A DNA stretch of 5,257 nucleotides from Candidatus Nanosynbacter colneyensis (GTDB lineage: Bacteria; Patescibacteriota; Saccharimonadia; Saccharimonadales; Saccharimonadaceae): assembly GCA_024330325.1 (NCBI GenBank), contig JANDWE010000062.1, positions 1 through 5,257 on the forward strand, in the 5' to 3' direction. Position numbers and translations under genes: made by a program. The notes under the pieces were generated by a model, which was not told where the DNA came from, ran no database searches, and saw nothing but the letters and a program-made list of their open reading frames with translations. Shown piece after piece: positions 1 through 5,257 of the stretch; within the stretch, counting starts at the first letter, position 1, and each line of letters opens with the position of its first letter.

Positions 1-281
1 TCTTAATGGTTTTACTGGGTGGGCCATTCTTTGTGACTGAAAATTGGAGATTGATTTGGCTGGGAGCGCTGATGGCAACCGCACTACATTTTTTCCCGTA
101 TTATTTTGTGCATGGAAAATCAATGATATATTTAGGTCTTATTTGTGCTATCAATATTTCTGTAGGATATTTTTTTACTGATATCCCATTAGAGGTGATA
201 GCATATATTGACTCAGCAATTAAGCTTGTATTTGGAGTATATTTATTATTTTTTTCGAAGCCGTCAAAAAAGGCACCTTAA
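1..281 (+). CDS. Small integral membrane protein, 3' part (DUF6609-like), 5' truncated by window edge
   Basis: The reading frame ends at TAA 279-281. The first ATG in the window is at position 6, but the frame is open back to base 1 (a TTA codon precedes the ATG) and no ribosome binding site can be seen, so the visible 91 residues are probably the C-terminal part of a longer protein. They form three or four hydrophobic helices: roughly residues 1-10, 14-34 (containing ALHFFPYYFVHGKS), 40-57 and 64-84, followed by a short basic tail (SKPSKKAP). The HFFPYYFVHGKSM stretch resembles, from memory, small Firmicutes membrane proteins of the DUF6609 type (about 150-170 residues); I could not check this. 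Function is unknown. GC is about 35% by hand count, clearly below the genes that follow, which suggests recent transfer. There is no link to the polyamine operon beyond shared strand. Confidence 0.7.
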   Translation, partial: LMVLLGGPFFVTENWRLIWLGALMATALHFFPYYFVHGKSMIYLGLICAINISVGYFFTDIPLEVIAYIDSAIKLVFGVYLLFFSKPSKKAP

Positions 282-295
282 AAATGAGGTGCCTT
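270..295 (-). terminator. Candidate intrinsic terminator, best read on the minus strand
   Basis: Perfect 9-bp inverted repeat: AAGGCACCT at 270-278 and AGGTGCCTT at 287-295, with an 8-base loop holding the stop codon of the left-edge gene. The minus-strand transcript would run from the stem into six T (complement of A266-A271). The plus-strand side continues CATAC with no T run, so termination of the left-edge gene here would be inefficient unless the stem alone suffices. Confidence 0.55.
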
Positions 296-410
296 CATAC
301 AACCGTCTTCAAGAGGCGGAGTAGGTCAACATATTGTTATGATGTCAGCAGTTTCCTAATATTATACAGTTCTGGTGGTGTTTAAGGGTAATACATCAGT
401 CAAAATAAAA

Positions 411-457
411 TAAGACAGCCCGCGTTGCTCTAACATAAGAGGGGCGCTGCTGTCTTA
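411..457 (-). terminator. Long hairpin with T-rich flank on the minus strand; possible terminator or structured RNA element
   Basis: TAAGACAGC (411-419) pairs perfectly with GCTGTCTTA (449-457). Inside, after a small internal loop, 422-426 can pair with 443-447 (including two G-T pairs) and CTCT 428-431 with AGAG 438-441, closing a 6-base loop. Read on the minus strand the hairpin is followed by a T-rich run (TTATTTTATTTTG), the expected form of an intrinsic terminator. On the plus strand it is followed by CACTGCC, with no T run. No gene on the minus strand immediately upstream would need it, so its role is unclear; it may also act as a structured element or the remnant of a lost gene. Confidence 0.5.
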
Positions 458-541
458 CACTGCCATATTACTACAACCATCATTGAAAAATCAATAATAC
501 CGCCTTTAGCTATAATTCCCCAACAATCTAAATATCGATAC

Positions 542-585
542 CCTCTAAGAGCCGCGTTTTACCTTTACTCCTGGCGCCCTAGAGG
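542..585. repeat. Inverted repeat CCTCTA / TAGAGG flanking the speD promoter region
   Basis: CCTCTA (542-547) and TAGAGG (580-585) are exact inverted copies separated by 32 bases. The right arm directly abuts the extended -10 element and the weak -35-like hexamer lies between the arms. Both arms lie upstream of the predicted transcription start, so this would be a DNA-level (operator) signal and not an RNA hairpin. Six bases at this distance can arise by chance. Confidence 0.25.
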
Positions 586-594
586 TGATATAAT
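564..594 (+). promoter_or_regulatory. Extended -10 promoter for the speD operon, implying a leaderless or near-leaderless mRNA
   Basis: TGATATAAT at 586-594 is a perfect extended -10 (TGnTATAAT). A weak -35-like TTTACT lies at 564-569 with a 19-base spacer, which an extended -10 can tolerate. Transcription would start about 7-9 bases after the -10, near 601-603, while the speD ATG is at 604. The purine-rich AGAGGTGAT at 581-589 looks like a Shine-Dalgarno sequence, but it overlaps the -10 and its core sits about 18 bases before the ATG, too far to work well, and would not be in the transcript. A second TATAAT at 598-603 abuts the ATG, but would start transcription inside the gene. Confidence 0.65.
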
Positions 595-603
595 TACTAT
601 AAT

Positions 604-951
604 ATGCATGCGTCCGCGGTCCAATCTATAACCATAAAGGTAAGCGAAGTTGATTCTGCTTTGCTTAATGACGCTGATGAGCTGCAGAAATTGTTAAGAA
701 GTGTTACGGAATTGGCGGACTTGCATTCTTTGGAATCGGTAACGCATCAATTTTCCCCGCAAGGAATCAGTGCCGCCCTGCTTTTGTCAGAATCACATAT
801 CGCGATTCATACGTGGCCAGAAAGCGGCGTGGCGTACATAGCGATGACAACTTGTAAAATGCTGGATGATGATAAATTGCAACAAATAAAAGAGTTGGTT
901 GCGCGGGTGTTGAGCGCGAAAAATATAATTATGAAAGAGATGGCATTGTAA
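604..951 (+). CDS. speD: S-adenosylmethionine decarboxylase proenzyme, compact bacterial (class 1B) type
   Basis: This cytosolic enzyme decarboxylates S-adenosylmethionine to the aminopropyl donor used in spermidine synthesis. It is a pyruvoyl enzyme that cleaves itself. The diagnostic block is residues 47-73: THQFSPQG, then SESHIAIHTWPE. By alignment from memory with the Thermotoga enzyme, cleavage falls between Glu63 and Ser64 (codon 793-795), Ser64 becomes the pyruvoyl group, and Ser56, His69 and Cys84 match the other catalytic residues. All are present, so activity is expected. At 115 residues it is slightly shorter than typical forms (about 120-130). The usual HVLxDLYGC motif near the N-terminus is replaced by a divergent SITIKVSEVD, and the C-terminal tail is missing. 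ATG 604 is the only sensible start, because an in-frame TGA lies at 586-588. It is first in an operon with the DUF4178 gene and speE. Confidence 0.93.
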   Translation: MHASAVQSITIKVSEVDSALLNDADELQKLLRSVTELADLHSLESVTHQFSPQGISAALLLSESHIAIHTWPESGVAYIAMTTCKMLDDDKLQQIKELVARVLSAKNIIMKEMAL

Positions 952-952
952 T

Positions 953-1639
953 ATGAAACGAACCAAGGCGCGACTTAAAATTAACCAGATTTTGACCGGT
1001 AAGAAGACGAATTTACGAGTTGTTGGCTGTTTGCTTTTTCGCGAATGGGATAAGAAAGATAAGCGATTTTACTATTGGGAAGAGTGGGAGATTACAGGGT
1101 TGGCTGATTATGATAGCTGGGTGGAATATGATCACAGTGATCAAACCGTTTCTCTGTACGAGCCGATTCGTTTTACTCAGGCAATTGATCCAACGCAATT
1201 GAAAAAGGGTCAATCGTTCACCGTTTCTGAGCAGGATGGCAAGGATCACGTTGTGGTGGTTGACGAGGTTGGAATTGGCGAAATTATGAACATCAAGGGT
1301 AAAAACACATATCAAGTTTTCCCGAAAGAACTGATGGCGTACGCTACTTTGAGGGATACTGGCGCGCCGAAAAACCGTCAGTTGATTACGATTGAGAAGT
1401 ATAATAACCGCGAGTACGACGCTTATCGTAAGATTCAATTAAGCAACAAAGATCAGAAGGAAATGTTCGGCAGAACCATTAAGCCGATTGACTGGACGAC
1501 GATTATAGTCATTGCCATATTTATCGCTATTATTTTGTTTGTGTTCATCTTTGACAACAATTCCGACAATAGTAATGGCGGAGGTCACGGCGGATCGCGC
1601 AGTGTTTACGGCGGCAGCAGTGGCGGGCTTGGTAAATAA
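953..1639 (+). CDS. DUF4178-type protein with one C-terminal transmembrane helix and Gly/Ser-rich tail
   Basis: The biochemical function is unknown. Residues about 20-72 look like the DUF4178 core: LRVVGCLLF, the aromatic YYWEEWEI at 40-47 and WVEYD at 56-60. Residues about 85-165 resemble the second half of that fold (KGQSFTVSEQDGK, then an ITIEKYNNREYDAY stretch). A single strong transmembrane helix follows at 181-200 (WTTIIVIAIFIAIILFVFIF), then a 28-residue Asn/Gly/Ser-rich tail. Basic residues before the helix and acidic/polar ones after it predict a cytosolic domain and an outside tail. The start is one base after the speD stop; only a weak AAAGAGA (934-940) precedes it, so translation is probably coupled to speD. 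The speE-like gene follows 11 bases downstream. I recall DUF4178 proteins recurring next to SpeD and membrane-fused SpeE homologues, which suggests a shared membrane-linked polyamine process. The family call is from motif appearance only. Confidence 0.78.
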   Translation: MKRTKARLKINQILTGKKTNLRVVGCLLFREWDKKDKRFYYWEEWEITGLADYDSWVEYDHSDQTVSLYEPIRFTQAIDPTQLKKGQSFTVSEQDGKDHVVVVDEVGIGEIMNIKGKNTYQVFPKELMAYATLRDTGAPKNRQLITIEKYNNREYDAYRKIQLSNKDQKEMFGRTIKPIDWTTIIVIAIFIAIILFVFIFDNNSDNSNGGGHGGSRSVYGGSSGGLGK

Positions 1640-1645
1640 AAGGAG
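1640..1645 (+). promoter_or_regulatory. Strong Shine-Dalgarno site of the speE-like gene
   Basis: AAGGAG begins right after the stop of the DUF4178 gene and lies 5 bases before ATG 1651, which fixes that start. It shows that the organism uses canonical ribosome binding sites, making their absence at usable spacing before speD more meaningful. Confidence 0.85.
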
Positions 1646-1650
1646 TTATA

Positions 1651-3177
1651 ATGTCACGATCAAGTACGAAAAAACGGGAGCAAGTTGCTTTATTTGCGGC
1701 GGCAATTTTAGTAGCAATTGGCGGAATTATTTACGAGCTGATTTTAGGCGCGGCTGCGTCATATCTGGTGGGCGATTCGATTTTGAGCTTTAGTCTGGCA
1801 ACTGGCGTGACGCTGTTCGGTATGGGAATTGGCTCGCTGCTGGTCAATTACATCAAGCTTCATCCAGCGACCAGCTTCGCAACGAACGAAATTATTCTGG
1901 GGCTAATTGGTGGAAATTCGGTAATGTTGATGTATTTGGGATTCGTTTTTACGCGTTCGCATTGGCTAATTTTTGCCGTTATAAGTTTGGCAATTGGTAT
2001 TTGTATTGGATTGGAAATTCCGCTTTTAATGAAGATGTTTCAGGAATTCGGGCGTAAATCTTCGGTGAAATTGTTTAGCAAGATTTTGGCGCTCGATTAT
2101 TTTGGGGCGTTAATTGCGTCGCTATTATTCCCGCTCGTTATGCTTCCGTATCTTGGTTTGATGCGCAGCGCGTATCTGGTGGCGGCTTTGAACATTGGCG
2201 TTGCGGTTCTGATTCTTAAGCAAATGAAGGCTTCAAAAATTATTATGACAATTAGCGTTATTGCAACAATGTCGCTGGTGGGGTTCTTTATTTATGCGAC
2301 AGAAATTGAGCACGGAATTGACAAGCGAACGTATAAAGATCCTGTGATGTGGCAGCAACAGACGCCGTATCAGAAAATTGTCCTGACTAGATATAAAAAT
2401 GACACGAGGTTGTTTTTGAATCGCAATCTGCAGTTTTCCAGTCTTGACGAAGCGCGTTATCACGAAACGCTGTCCACTTCTGCTCTGTCTTCAGTCGCTA
2501 ATCCGAAGCGTGTGCTGATTATGGGCGGCGGCGATGGCCTTCTGGCTCGGGACGTTTTGAAATATCCCAGCGTTGAGCATATTACGTTGGTTGATATCGA
2601 TGAGGTGATGACTAATCTGGCGAAAACTAATCATCTTCTCACTGATATAAATCAGCGCTCGTTGCTTGATCCGCGCGTTTCCATTGTCAATCAAGACGCT
2701 TTCCAATTCGCCTTTTCTACCAAGGATAAATATGATGTTGTGTTGATTGATCTGGTGGATCCGTCGAATGAAAAATTAGCCAAGTTGTATTCCGAGCAAT
2801 TATATCGTCAAATCGGCAATATTTTAACGGAGCGTGGCGTTATGGTGACGCAGGCGACGTCATCTTTTTTCTCTCCGCACGCTTTTTATATGGTGGCAAA
2901 TACCGTCAAATCGTCTCATCCAGAGCGATATGTGACGGCGTTTTCGGTTAATGTGCCATCATTTGGCGAGTGGGGTTTTGTGATGTCTACGCCGCAAGCT
3001 GAGGTCGTGGCTAGTCAGCCATTGCCGAAAAACCTACGATATCAAAACCAGAAATTGCTCACCTTTCTGACTAAACAAAACGCCATATCGGTGTCATCTG
3101 GACCGACTTCTACGTTGGTTTCTCCGCGAATCACCGACGTTTACAATTCCGATATGCGTCAGTGGCGATACGAATAG
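1651..3177 (+). CDS. speE: Membrane-fused polyamine aminopropyltransferase (spermidine synthase-like)
   Basis: The predicted reaction transfers an aminopropyl group from decarboxylated AdoMet to an amine, giving spermidine if putrescine is the acceptor, at the cytosolic face of the membrane. Residues about 13-215 form roughly seven transmembrane helices (near 13-38, 44-66, 81-101, 105-127, 148-168, 172-190 and 198-215). The catalytic domain follows: TPYQKIVLT (238-246), LNRNLQFSSLDEARYHE (256-272), nucleotide-binding GGGDG (292-296), acidic DID (315-317), QDA (348-350) and the active-site DLVDP (367-371), with Asp367 and Asp370 conserved. QATSSFF and VPSFGEWGF (435-443) are typical of the long, membrane-fused branch of the family, which has about 500 residues; soluble SpeE has about 280-300. 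This protein has 508 and looks intact. It is last in the operon. The acceptor is uncertain: no putrescine synthesis gene is visible, and this branch is little characterised. The symbol reflects homology, not proven substrate. Confidence 0.9.
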   Translation: MSRSSTKKREQVALFAAAILVAIGGIIYELILGAAASYLVGDSILSFSLATGVTLFGMGIGSLLVNYIKLHPATSFATNEIILGLIGGNSVMLMYLGFVFTRSHWLIFAVISLAIGICIGLEIPLLMKMFQEFGRKSSVKLFSKILALDYFGALIASLLFPLVMLPYLGLMRSAYLVAALNIGVAVLILKQMKASKIIMTISVIATMSLVGFFIYATEIEHGIDKRTYKDPVMWQQQTPYQKIVLTRYKNDTRLFLNRNLQFSSLDEARYHETLSTSALSSVANPKRVLIMGGGDGLLARDVLKYPSVEHITLVDIDEVMTNLAKTNHLLTDINQRSLLDPRVSIVNQDAFQFAFSTKDKYDVVLIDLVDPSNEKLAKLYSEQLYRQIGNILTERGVMVTQATSSFFSPHAFYMVANTVKSSHPERYVTAFSVNVPSFGEWGFVMSTPQAEVVASQPLPKNLRYQNQKLLTFLTKQNAISVSSGPTSTLVSPRITDVYNSDMRQWRYE

Positions 3178-3180
3178 TTT

Positions 3181-5257
3181 TTAGGCGGCGGTAGTGCTCT
3201 TTTTTCGTCGGCGACGTCGTCTTTTTGGCGTGGCTGAAGCTAGCGGTGTAACTGTATTGATTGCGGTCTCTGTAGGCGCATTGTCATTGCCGCGAATTTG
3301 CAAAACAACTTCGCCGTCGTTTGCTGCGGGCTGCTGCTTTTCCGGTTTATTACTTATCGCTGGAGCGTTGTTTACGGGTTGCGGTTGAGGTTTGGCTGGT
3401 TGCTTTTTTTGGTTGCGAACAGGCTTTATTATAGCATCAATTTCCTTCTCAACATCTTCCCTGTTTCGCGAATACATGCGACGCGAATGTTCAATAATGT
3501 GCGGCGTGTTGTCGGCTTGGCTTGGCGGAAGTTCCAGCGTGCGGGCAGAAAACGCGGGAGTTTTTTCGCCGCCGATAACCATATTGACAACAAAATTACG
3601 ATTGTGCATTTGAAGTAGATCGATTGCCTCGAAGTTTGGCTCGAATTGCTTGGCAAGAATTGGTGCATCGTCAGCAGAAACTCGGAAAGAAATCATAGTG
3701 CCGACGTTGCCGAAAACTGCATCGCGAACCGTGTCGCTCATCTGGGAAATGTATTGGTTGGCAACGGTCAAGTTAAGGCCATATTTTCGAGCCTCAGACA
3801 GAATAGTCGCAAACGAATCGGTGGCGAAGTTCTGGAACTCGTCGACGTAGAGATAGAATGGGCGGCGGTCGCGGACGTCAGGAATGTCACTTCGAGACAT
3901 AGCGGCAAGCTGGATTTTTGTGACCAAAAACGAACCGAGGATGGCGGCATTGTCCTCGCCTATCAGACCCTTGGACAGATTGACAATTAGAATCTTTCCT
4001 TCGTCCATAATCTGGCGAATATTGAACGTGGATTTTGGCTGTCCGATGATATTGCGGATGATTGGATTGGCAGTGAAAGCTCCGACTTTATTTAAGACTG
4101 GCGCAATTGCCTCGGCGACAAACTTGTCATTCCAGCTGGCAAATTCGACATTCCAGAATTGCAGAACCACGGTGTCTTGGCAATAAGCCAGCGTTTCTTT
4201 TCGGAATTCCTTATCTGTTAGCATACGAGTAATGTCAAGCATCGTCGCTTCTGGTCGGTCCAGCAAAGCCAGAATTGTGTACCGCAAAATATATTCAAGT
4301 CGCGGTCCCCACGAATCGCCGAAAATGCGCTTCAAAACGCCGATGATTTCTGATGAGATGTTGGTTTTTTGGTTCGGGTTCGTGACTTCCAGTGGGTTGA
4401 ATCCCAGAGGATACGCGGTGTCGGCTGGATTGAAATAGATCACGTCGTTCAATCGGCTGCCGGGGATAAATTTCATGTTGTTTATTGCGAAGTCGCCGTG
4501 CGGGTCGATGATGGCATATCCTTGATTATGGAAAATGTCGCTTAAGGCGAAGAGCTCTAATAGTCCACTTTTTCCGGCGCCCGTTTGCCCGATTATGTAA
4601 ACGTGGCGCGAGCGGTCGTAGCGCAACATGCCAAATTGGTGGTTGATACCGCGGAAGTTGGTGACGCCAAAGGCAGAAATTTGGTCATCGTTGACGTCTT
4701 CGCCGGTTAAGACTGGCAATTTGGATGGCGGTTCTGCGGTTTTGGAGCTCGCCCAAACTATATTTGGCGTTTCAACATTGGTGTGTGGCAAATGAAAAAC
4801 TGACGCCAATTCTTCTATGTTTAAGATGAATCCGTCGCCGATGAACGAACGCTTGCGATATTTATCAATAAATTCTTTACCAAACGCGCCCTTGACGGCG
4901 CGGAATCCGTTGAGATTAGTTGAGTTGAACTGCTTAAATGTACCGACGAGCGCCTGCATGCGAAGTTTGGCGTTTGTCTGACTTTCGCCCATATAAACTA
5001 AGCGAATCTTCACTTCATACCCGAGCTTGGTGGCCTTTTTCTCTGCTTCAGAAATGCGAGTTTTATCGCGGTCTGACAGCTCGATTTTGGTTGATTGCCC
5101 GACTCCCTGCTCTGGTGGCTGCCACAACGCGCCAAGTACACCGATTAGCCACTGCATGCTGCCGCCGAATCCTGGCAAGGAGAACATTCGTCCGTTTTTT
5201 ATGCTATTGATATATCTATCTGCGGCGTTTTGCCAGTCATCTGGGATTGGTCTGACT
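3181..5257 (-). CDS. VirD4/TraG/HerA-like type IV secretion or conjugation ATPase, 5' end outside the window
   Basis: This ATPase would power DNA or protein transfer through a type IV secretion-like machine at the inner membrane. Counting from Met at 5187: an N-terminal domain (to about 155) contains the ELASVFHLPH motif; Walker A GQTGAGKS is at 200-207 (4567-4590); IIDPHGD at 226-232; YFNPADT at 251-257; Walker B LYVDEFQ at 446-452 with Asp449 and Glu450; the polar motif ANQY at 476-479; and a possible arginine finger in ISFRVSADD. Residues 592-668 are a Pro/Gln/Asn-rich, probably disordered tail ending in six Arg and two Lys (656-663; 3199-3222). Met5187 is probably internal: the frame stays open to base 5257 (adding RPIPDDWQNAADRYIS among others) and no ribosome binding site precedes it. 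The nucleotide-binding motifs are intact. DNA-coupling (VirD4-like) and VirB4/HerA-like roles cannot be separated from sequence alone. No relaxase or other transfer gene is visible. Confidence 0.88.
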   Translation of the reverse strand, partial: VRPIPDDWQNAADRYINSIKNGRMFSLPGFGGSMQWLIGVLGALWQPPEQGVGQSTKIELSDRDKTRISEAEKKATKLGYEVKIRLVYMGESQTNAKLRMQALVGTFKQFNSTNLNGFRAVKGAFGKEFIDKYRKRSFIGDGFILNIEELASVFHLPHTNVETPNIVWASSKTAEPPSKLPVLTGEDVNDDQISAFGVTNFRGINHQFGMLRYDRSRHVYIIGQTGAGKSGLLELFALSDIFHNQGYAIIDPHGDFAINNMKFIPGSRLNDVIYFNPADTAYPLGFNPLEVTNPNQKTNISSEIIGVLKRIFGDSWGPRLEYILRYTILALLDRPEATMLDITRMLTDKEFRKETLAYCQDTVVLQFWNVEFASWNDKFVAEAIAPVLNKVGAFTANPIIRNIIGQPKSTFNIRQIMDEGKILIVNLSKGLIGEDNAAILGSFLVTKIQLAAMSRSDIPDVRDRRPFYLYVDEFQNFATDSFATILSEARKYGLNLTVANQYISQMSDTVRDAVFGNVGTMISFRVSADDAPILAKQFEPNFEAIDLLQMHNRNFVVNMVIGGEKTPAFSARTLELPPSQADNTPHIIEHSRRMYSRNREDVEKEIDAIIKPVRNQKKQPAKPQPQPVNNAPAISNKPEKQQPAANDGEVVLQIRGNDNAPTETAINTVTPLASATPKRRRRRRKKSTTAA

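Larger units (their letters stand above)
282..603. other. Intergenic region, 322 bases, no convincing protein gene
   Basis: Neither strand holds a persuasive coding frame. The stretch contains part of the 270-295 hairpin, a smaller stem-loop at 303-319 (about 6 bp, CCGTCT against GAGGCGG with a G-T pair), a large hairpin at 411-457, a TATAAT at 511-516 without a well-spaced -35, and the speD promoter at its right end. On the minus strand a TATAAT (complement of 361-366) lies about 65 bases upstream of the 270-295 terminator-like hairpin, so a short minus-strand RNA of roughly 85-90 nt is conceivable but unproven. A 17-codon minus-strand frame (430-483) runs through the large hairpin but has no visible ribosome binding site. 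Confidence 0.6.

Noticed and set aside
430..483. Minus-strand 17-codon frame (starting MMVVVIWQ) running through the 411-457 hairpin
   Set aside because: It was considered as a leader peptide, but it has no ribosome binding site, no downstream minus-strand gene to control, and is short enough to occur by chance.
511..516. TATAAT as a second plus-strand promoter for the speD operon
   Set aside because: The only -35-like hexamer (TTGAAA, 483-488) is 22 bases away, too far, and there is no TG extension; the 586-594 element is much better.
581..589. AGAGGTGAT as the Shine-Dalgarno site of speD
   Set aside because: The match to the anti-Shine-Dalgarno is good, but the core is about 18 bases from ATG 604, no alternative in-frame start lies nearer, and it overlaps the extended -10, so it is probably not transcribed.
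282..603. Possible riboswitch (AdoMet or polyamine responsive) or tRNA upstream of speD
   Set aside because: The predicted transcript starts at or next to the ATG, leaving no leader for a riboswitch, and I could not fold a cloverleaf on either strand.
1013..1438. Minus-strand frame of 141 codons opposite the DUF4178 gene
   Set aside because: It has no recognisable domain and overlaps a gene with good family features and tight operon spacing; it is most likely an antisense shadow.
1512..1793. Plus-strand frame of 93 codons overlapping the end of the DUF4178 gene and the start of the speE-like gene
   Set aside because: It is out of frame with both flanking genes, which have well supported ends and a strong Shine-Dalgarno site at 1640-1645; the hydrophobic start mirrors the overlapping transmembrane helix codons.
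3194..5210. Several plus-strand open frames of 60-114 codons across the secretion ATPase gene
   Set aside because: They lie opposite a long gene with clear ATPase motifs, have no recognisable domains and are low-complexity shadows of its codons.
1..5257. CRISPR array, insertion sequence ends or direct-repeat arrays
   Set aside because: No regularly spaced repeats, transposase motifs or paired terminal inverted repeats were seen in the window.

Overview
The window looks like chromosomal DNA of a small-genome bacterium of the candidate phyla radiation (CPR), most plausibly a Saccharibacteria (TM7) relative. This is an inference from three things: coding GC near the mid-40s by spot counts, the standard genetic code (all open genes end in TAA or TAG), and a VirD4/HerA-type secretion ATPase with an FHLP motif and a polybasic C-terminus of the kind I associate with CPR genomes. 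No rRNA, tRNA or other taxonomic marker is present, so the assignment is tentative.

Layout. Positions 1-281 hold the 3' part of a small, AT-rich membrane-protein gene, probably acquired from elsewhere. Positions 282-603 are non-coding. They contain two strong hairpins whose T-rich flanks lie on the minus strand, and, at the right end, a textbook extended -10 promoter only nine bases before the first ATG of the next operon. Positions 604-3177 are a tight three-gene plus-strand operon: speD (AdoMet decarboxylase), a membrane-anchored DUF4178-type protein, and a membrane-fused spermidine-synthase-like aminopropyltransferase. Gaps are 1 and 11 bases. Positions 3181-5257 on the minus strand carry most of a type IV secretion/conjugation ATPase. 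It converges on the operon with only three bases between the stop codons, and its 5' end lies outside the window.

How the genes work together. SpeD makes decarboxylated AdoMet, the aminopropyl donor. The SpeE-like enzyme, held at the membrane by about seven transmembrane helices, would transfer the aminopropyl group to an acceptor. The DUF4178 protein between them has its predicted cytosolic domain anchored by one C-terminal helix, so it could form a membrane-associated unit with SpeE. I recall DUF4178 proteins occurring beside SpeD and membrane-fused SpeE homologues, often with DUF350 and ATP-grasp ligases, in poorly understood polyamine-linked systems. This window shows a stripped-down three-gene form. 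No putrescine-producing gene is visible here. The secretion ATPase is probably an independent unit.

The most notable items are the minimal polyamine/DUF4178 module, the apparent leaderless speD transcript, and the unexplained hairpin-bearing intergenic region.
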